A stretch of DNA of 8,155 nucleotides from Clostridiales bacterium (GTDB lineage: Bacteria > Bacillota > Clostridia > WRLR01): contig JAITSR010000128.1 of assembly GCA_031287655.1 (NCBI GenBank), forward strand, positions 1-8,155. Reading direction: 5' to 3'. The position numbers were made by a program, and so were the translations under genes. This document shows positions 5,646 through 8,155 of the stretch, piece after piece (positions within the stretch are counted from its first letter, which is position 1; every line of letters begins with the position of its first letter). The notes beneath the pieces were generated by a model. The model searched no databases, had not been told where the DNA came from, and saw only the letters and a program-made list of their open reading frames with translations.

Positions 5646-5719
5646 TAGCGGCGGTCGGAGTTGAACCAACGACACTGCGGGTATGAACCGCATGCTCTAG
5701 CCATCTGAGCTACGCCGCC
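5646..5719 (-). tRNA. Elongator tRNA-Met (anticodon CAU)
   Basis: The 74-base minus-strand sequence forms a full cloverleaf: acceptor GGCGGCG with CGCCGCT (first pair G-U) and discriminator A, D arm TAGCTCAGATGGCTAGAGCA, anticodon stem TGCGG/CCGCA with loop TTCATAC (anticodon CAT), T loop TTCAACT. The anticodon stem lacks the three G-C pairs of an initiator and position 1 is paired, so it is not the initiator. The G1-U72 pair and overall sequence match Firmicutes elongator tRNA-Met better than the lysidine-type tRNA-Ile. CCA is not encoded; seven T follow directly. Confidence 0.92.
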
Positions 5720-5745
5720 AAATCGGGATAAAACAAATCCCAATG

Positions 5746-5774
5746 ATTCTAGCAAAAACGGACTTGAAAGTCAA
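5746..5774 (-). promoter_or_regulatory. Promoter of the tRNA-Met/tRNA-Val operon
   Basis: On the minus strand TTGACT (5769-5774) and TAGAAT (5746-5751) are separated by exactly 17 bases. Both differ from consensus at one position. Transcription should begin near 5739, about 20 bases before tRNA-Met. An inverted repeat ACTTGA/TCAAGT (5762-5776) spans the -35 box, and a small GGGAT/ATCCC repeat (5725-5741) lies in the short leader. Confidence 0.8.
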
Positions 5775-5790
5775 GTGAAAAAAGTCAGGC

Positions 5791-5829
5791 AAAATGGAGT
5801 TGGTAAAATGGAGTTGGTAAAATGGAGTT
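5791..5829. repeat. 14-bp direct repeats between the tRNA and prfC promoters
   Basis: The unit AAAATGGAGTTGGT occurs twice in full (5791-5804, 5805-5818) and a third time as its first 11 bases (5819-5829). Copies are identical. The array lies upstream of both divergent promoters (tRNA operon leftward, prfC rightward). It contains no open reading frame of note. Confidence 0.9.
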
Positions 5830-5896
5830 TGCTTTTACTTTTGCAGTTGACCACTGTAACAATTTTGTCGGCGTATTCCTCTTTCGGCCATTTTTA

Positions 5897-5905
5897 TGAT
5901 AAAAT
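5897..5905 (+). promoter_or_regulatory. Extended -10 promoter of prfC
   Basis: TGATAAAAT combines the TGn extension (5897-5899) with a TAAAAT -10 box (5900-5905). No good -35 box lies 16-18 bases upstream, which fits an extended -10 type promoter. The transcript start would be near 5912, giving a leader of about 27 bases that contains the GGAAGGA ribosome binding site. Confidence 0.55.
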
Positions 5906-5938
5906 GATTCTATTCGGAAACGGAAGGACGACAGCGAA

Positions 5939-7636
5939 ATGAATCAGACAGGGGTCGATACGGCAGTGACGGAGCAGTCAACAACGGATCATATCAATAT
6001 AGACAGCGGCGGCGGCGGAAGCAACGGCGGCGAGGGTTTGGCGGACGCGATCGCGCGGCGCAGGACGTTTGCGATCATCTCGCATCCGGACGCGGGCAAG
6101 ACGACAATCACCGAAAAGCTGCTCCTATACGGCGGGGCGATCCGGCTCGCGGGTTCCGTAAAATCCCGTAAGGCGGCGCGCCACGCGACCTCCGATTGGA
6201 TGGAGATCGAAAAGCAGCGCGGCATATCCGTCACCTCCAGCGTCATGCAGTTCGAGTATGACGGCTACTACATCAACATCCTTGACACGCCGGGCCACCA
6301 AGATTTCAGCGAGGACACCTACCGCACGCTGATGGCCGCGGACAGCGCCGTTATGCTGATCGACGGCGGCAAGGGCGTTGAGGCTCAGACAATCAAACTC
6401 TTTCATGTGTGCCGGATGCGCGGCATCCCGATCTTTACATTCGTCAACAAAATGGACCGCGCGAGCCGCGACCCGTTCGAGCTGATGGAGGAAATCGAAA
6501 ACGTGCTCGGGATCCGCTCCTGTCCGATGAACTGGCCGATCGGGATCGACGGCGATTTTCAGGGCGTATACGACCGGGAGCGCTCGGCGATCGAATTGTT
6601 TTCCGGCGGCAACCACGGTCAGACGGCCGCTCAGTCGACATCTGTCGTGTCCGCCTCCGGCGGCGCGCGCGACCCTGTCTTTTCCGACTTGCTCGGAAGC
6701 TACTATTACGACCGTCTGCTCTCCGAGATCGAGCTTTTGGACATCGCGGGCGACCCCTTTGATATGCGACAGGTGCTGTCCGGGAACCTCACACCCCTGT
6801 TTTTCGGCAGCGCGATGAACAACTTTGGCGTCGAGCCGTTTTTGAAGTCTTTTTTGACGCTCGCGCCGCCGCCGTCCGTAAAGCCCGCAAAGGCCCCCGC
6901 CGCGGAGGTCGATCCCGCATCCCCCGCGTTCACCGGCTTTGTGTTCAAGATTCAGGCCAACATGAACCCCGCGCATCGCGACCGGCTCGCCTTTGTGCGC
7001 ATCTGTTCGGGGCGCTTCACACGGAACATGGAGGTCTTTCATGTAAACAAGGGGAAGAAGGTGCGGCTTTCGCAGCCGCAGCAATTTATGGCGCAGGAGC
7101 ACGCAATCGTCGAGGAAGCGTATCCCGGCGACATCATCGGACTGTTCGACCCCGGCGTGTTCAACATCGGGGACACGCTGTCAGAGCGGGACGCGTCGCT
7201 GCTCTTTGAGGAAATCCCGTCATTTTCCGCGGAGTTTTTTTCGCGCGTGTCGCCAAAGGACTCAATGAAGCGCAAGCAGTTCATCAAAGGGCTCGACCAG
7301 CTCTCCGAGGAGGGCGCGATACAAGTGTTCCGGCAGCCGGATTCCGGCATGGAGACCGTGATCGTCGGAGCCGTCGGCACGCTGCAATTTGAGGTGCTTG
7401 AATACCGTCTGAAGTCCGAATACGGCGTCGACCTTCGGATGACGACGCTGCCCTACCGCATCGCGCGTTGGATCGAGAGCGGCTACGACCCCGGCGGCGC
7501 GCGTCTGAACCTGACAAGCACGTCGCTGATCGTGCGCGACAAAGGCGACGCCCCGGTGATCCTGTTTGAAAACGAATGGTCCGTGAGTTGGGCGCAGGAC
7601 AAAAACAATGGACTCGCGCTGCGCGAGACAAACTAA
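5939..7636 (+). CDS. prfC: Peptide chain release factor 3 (RF3), translation GTPase
   Basis: RF3 is a cytoplasmic GTPase that removes RF1 or RF2 from the ribosome after termination. The 565-residue product shows all GTPase motifs: SHPDAGKT (residues 48-55), switch I RGISVTSS (94-101), DTPGHQDFSED (116-126), NKMD (170-173) and GSAM (290-293). The HPDAGKTT P-loop form and the NWPIG segment (198-202) separate RF3 from EF-G and TetM-type proteins. Beta-barrel and C-terminal domains follow, with the typical GTLQFEVLEYRLKSEYGV (480-497). It is longer than E. coli RF3 (529), through an N-terminal Gly/Ser-rich extension of about 35 residues and a Ser/Gly/Ala-rich stretch at about 222-246. The ATG at 5939 follows GGAAGGA by about 10 bases and no better start follows. 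It is a single-gene unit facing the tRNA operon back to back. Confidence 0.95.
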   Translation: MNQTGVDTAVTEQSTTDHINIDSGGGGSNGGEGLADAIARRRTFAIISHPDAGKTTITEKLLLYGGAIRLAGSVKSRKAARHATSDWMEIEKQRGISVTSSVMQFEYDGYYINILDTPGHQDFSEDTYRTLMAADSAVMLIDGGKGVEAQTIKLFHVCRMRGIPIFTFVNKMDRASRDPFELMEEIENVLGIRSCPMNWPIGIDGDFQGVYDRERSAIELFSGGNHGQTAAQSTSVVSASGGARDPVFSDLLGSYYYDRLLSEIELLDIAGDPFDMRQVLSGNLTPLFFGSAMNNFGVEPFLKSFLTLAPPPSVKPAKAPAAEVDPASPAFTGFVFKIQANMNPAHRDRLAFVRICSGRFTRNMEVFHVNKGKKVRLSQPQQFMAQEHAIVEEAYPGDIIGLFDPGVFNIGDTLSERDASLLFEEIPSFSAEFFSRVSPKDSMKRKQFIKGLDQLSEEGAIQVFRQPDSGMETVIVGAVGTLQFEVLEYRLKSEYGVDLRMTTLPYRIARWIESGYDPGGARLNLTSTSLIVRDKGDAPVILFENEWSVSWAQDKNNGLALRETN

Positions 7637-7699
7637 AATAAAACGAAAAAACAAAAGCGGACCGGGCGGCGATGATTCAATCTCCGCCCGGTCCGCTTT
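7637..7699. terminator. Shared terminator between convergent prfC and DUF1858 genes
   Basis: A perfect 16-bp stem (7654-7669 with 7684-7699; core GCGGACCGGGCGG) encloses a 14-base loop. On the minus strand it runs straight into TTTTGTTTTTTCG, a strong terminator for the DUF1858 gene. On the plus strand it ends in only three T, so it also could stop prfC transcripts, though less strongly. Confidence 0.85.
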
Positions 7700-7727
7700 G
7701 CCGTTCCGTGAGCCTTCCGCCGGTGTG

Positions 7728-7937
7728 CTATACGGCGGCCTTTTCAAAGTAGTCGTTCAGCTCGCCAATCAACTTTTCCGGGTCCATGCCATGCACAAAG
7801 CACGCGTCCTCAATGCTCTCGCCCATCGAGGACGGGCAGCCGAGACAGTGCATCCCGTTTGAAATAAAGACCGGCGCCGTGCCCTCGTCAAGTTCCAAAA
7901 CATCGGCGATAATCATGTCCTTCGTAACCTTTGCCAT
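7728..7937 (-). CDS. DUF1858 / hybrid-cluster-associated redox disulfide protein
   Basis: This 69-residue cytoplasmic protein matches the small DUF1858 family (also described as the hybrid cluster protein-associated redox disulfide domain). The diagnostic core NGMHCLGCPSSMGESIEDA places a CxxC pair at C31 and C34, with a further conserved Cys at 46 (EDACFVHGMD). The N-terminal MAKVTKDMIIADVLELDEGTA is also typical. A thiol-redox role is suggested for the family but not proven, and the partner protein is unknown here. The start at 7937 is chosen because GGAGGGG lies 6 bases upstream; an in-frame ATG at 7952 would overlap this site. A -10 box at 8025-8030 supplies a promoter, and the gene ends at the shared terminator with prfC. 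Confidence 0.88.
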   Translation of the reverse strand: MAKVTKDMIIADVLELDEGTAPVFISNGMHCLGCPSSMGESIEDACFVHGMDPEKLIGELNDYFEKAAV

Positions 7938-8024
7938 CTTTTTCCCCTCCATCCGTATTGGTGTATGCCGGTACGCGCGCGCCCGGAGCCTTCCCCGTGC
8001 GCCGCATTGATCCCGGTTTTTTAC

Positions 8025-8030
8025 ATTATA
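8025..8030 (-). promoter_or_regulatory. -10 box of the DUF1858 gene
   Basis: TATAAT, a perfect -10 hexamer, lies on the minus strand 88 bases upstream of the start codon. No good -35 box is seen 17 bases further up (the hexamer there is TTTCGT), so the promoter may be activator-dependent or weak. The leader would be about 80 bases long. Confidence 0.55.
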
Positions 8031-8072
8031 CACATTTCACTCCTGAAACGAAAATACCCTTTGTCGCTGATT

Positions 8073-8155
8073 TTACAGCCCCCTCCGCTCGGTTTCCAGC
8101 GAGTGGATGAGGTCGAGGCGGTCTTGGTGGCGGCACCCTTCAAAAGCCGTGTCGA
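8073..8155 (-). CDS. 3' end of an unidentified gene (partial)
   Basis: Reading leftward from the window edge, one frame stays open for 26 codons and ends in TAA at 8073-8075. The peptide contains EGCRHQDRLDLIHSLETE and ends RRGL. Its third-codon positions are mostly G or C, as in the neighbouring genes, and it stops just before the DUF1858 promoter, a sensible gene end. The plus strand is also partly open here, so the call is moderate. No family is recognisable from this short tail. The rest lies outside the window. Confidence 0.45.
   Translation of the reverse strand, partial: DTAFEGCRHQDRLDLIHSLETERRGL

Noticed and set aside
5230..5755. Open frames running through the tRNA region on both strands
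   Set aside because: They are translations of the tRNA genes (for example the recurring AQLGEHLPYKQG pattern read from tRNA sequence), not proteins.
6125..7102. A 325-codon minus-strand frame opposite prfC
   Set aside because: It is the antisense of conserved GTPase codons, with no ribosome binding site or family resemblance.
1..8155. CRISPR array, insertion sequence or prophage
   Set aside because: No spaced repeats of CRISPR type, no transposase or integrase and no terminal inverted repeats were found; the only direct repeats are the short arrays at 1370-1414 and 5791-5829.

Overview
The window reads as chromosomal DNA from a GC-rich member of the Bacillota, most likely a gut-type Clostridia. 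This is inferred from strong AGGAGG-type ribosome binding sites, classical TTGACA/TATAAT promoters, a lipobox lipoprotein, a low-cysteine ECF sigma/anti-sigma pair of the type common in Clostridia, and an elongator tRNA-Met whose acceptor (G1-U72) matches the Firmicutes form. No 16S or other phylogenetic marker is present, so the lineage is a guess.

Layout. Positions 1-279 hold no gene I can support, but contain two rho-independent-terminator-like hairpins oriented leftward and a third weaker one. A nitroreductase (280-843, -) has its own promoter. Next, reading leftward (minus strand) from 5408, comes a run of five genes: a RelB/DinJ-type antitoxin, a YafQ/RelE-type toxin, an ECF sigma factor, a membrane-anchored putative anti-sigma factor and a YfbK-like von Willebrand factor A lipoprotein. 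A good sigma-A-type promoter sits in front of the antitoxin and no convincing terminator is visible until after the lipoprotein, so read-through from the toxin-antitoxin module into the sigma locus is possible. At 5467-5774 there is a leftward tRNA-Met(CAU) / tRNA-Val(UAC) operon with a clear promoter, a GC-rich stem-loop between the tRNAs and a clear terminator. Divergent from it and rightward is prfC (release factor 3, 5939-7636), with an array of 14-bp direct repeats in the shared intergenic region. prfC converges on a small DUF1858-type redox-disulfide protein (7728-7937, -) across a perfect 16-bp-stem terminator. The right edge carries the last codons of an unidentified minus-strand gene.

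How the genes work together. The sigma factor and its partner probably form a signal-transduction pair at the membrane: the partner has a cytoplasmic N-terminal part that could hold the sigma factor, one membrane segment and an outside domain. The vWA lipoprotein next door is exported and has an intact metal-ion-dependent adhesion site, so it is a candidate output or sensor. The toxin-antitoxin pair keeps all recognised active-site positions of YafQ and looks functional. The tRNAs and RF3 are ordinary translation functions. The most unusual points are the 28-bp toxin-to-sigma junction, the repeat-encoded low-complexity insert inside the C-terminal domain of the vWA lipoprotein, and the palindrome against the antitoxin promoter. 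I do not see a clear previously undescribed system; the toxin-antitoxin/sigma/vWA cluster is the best candidate for one.
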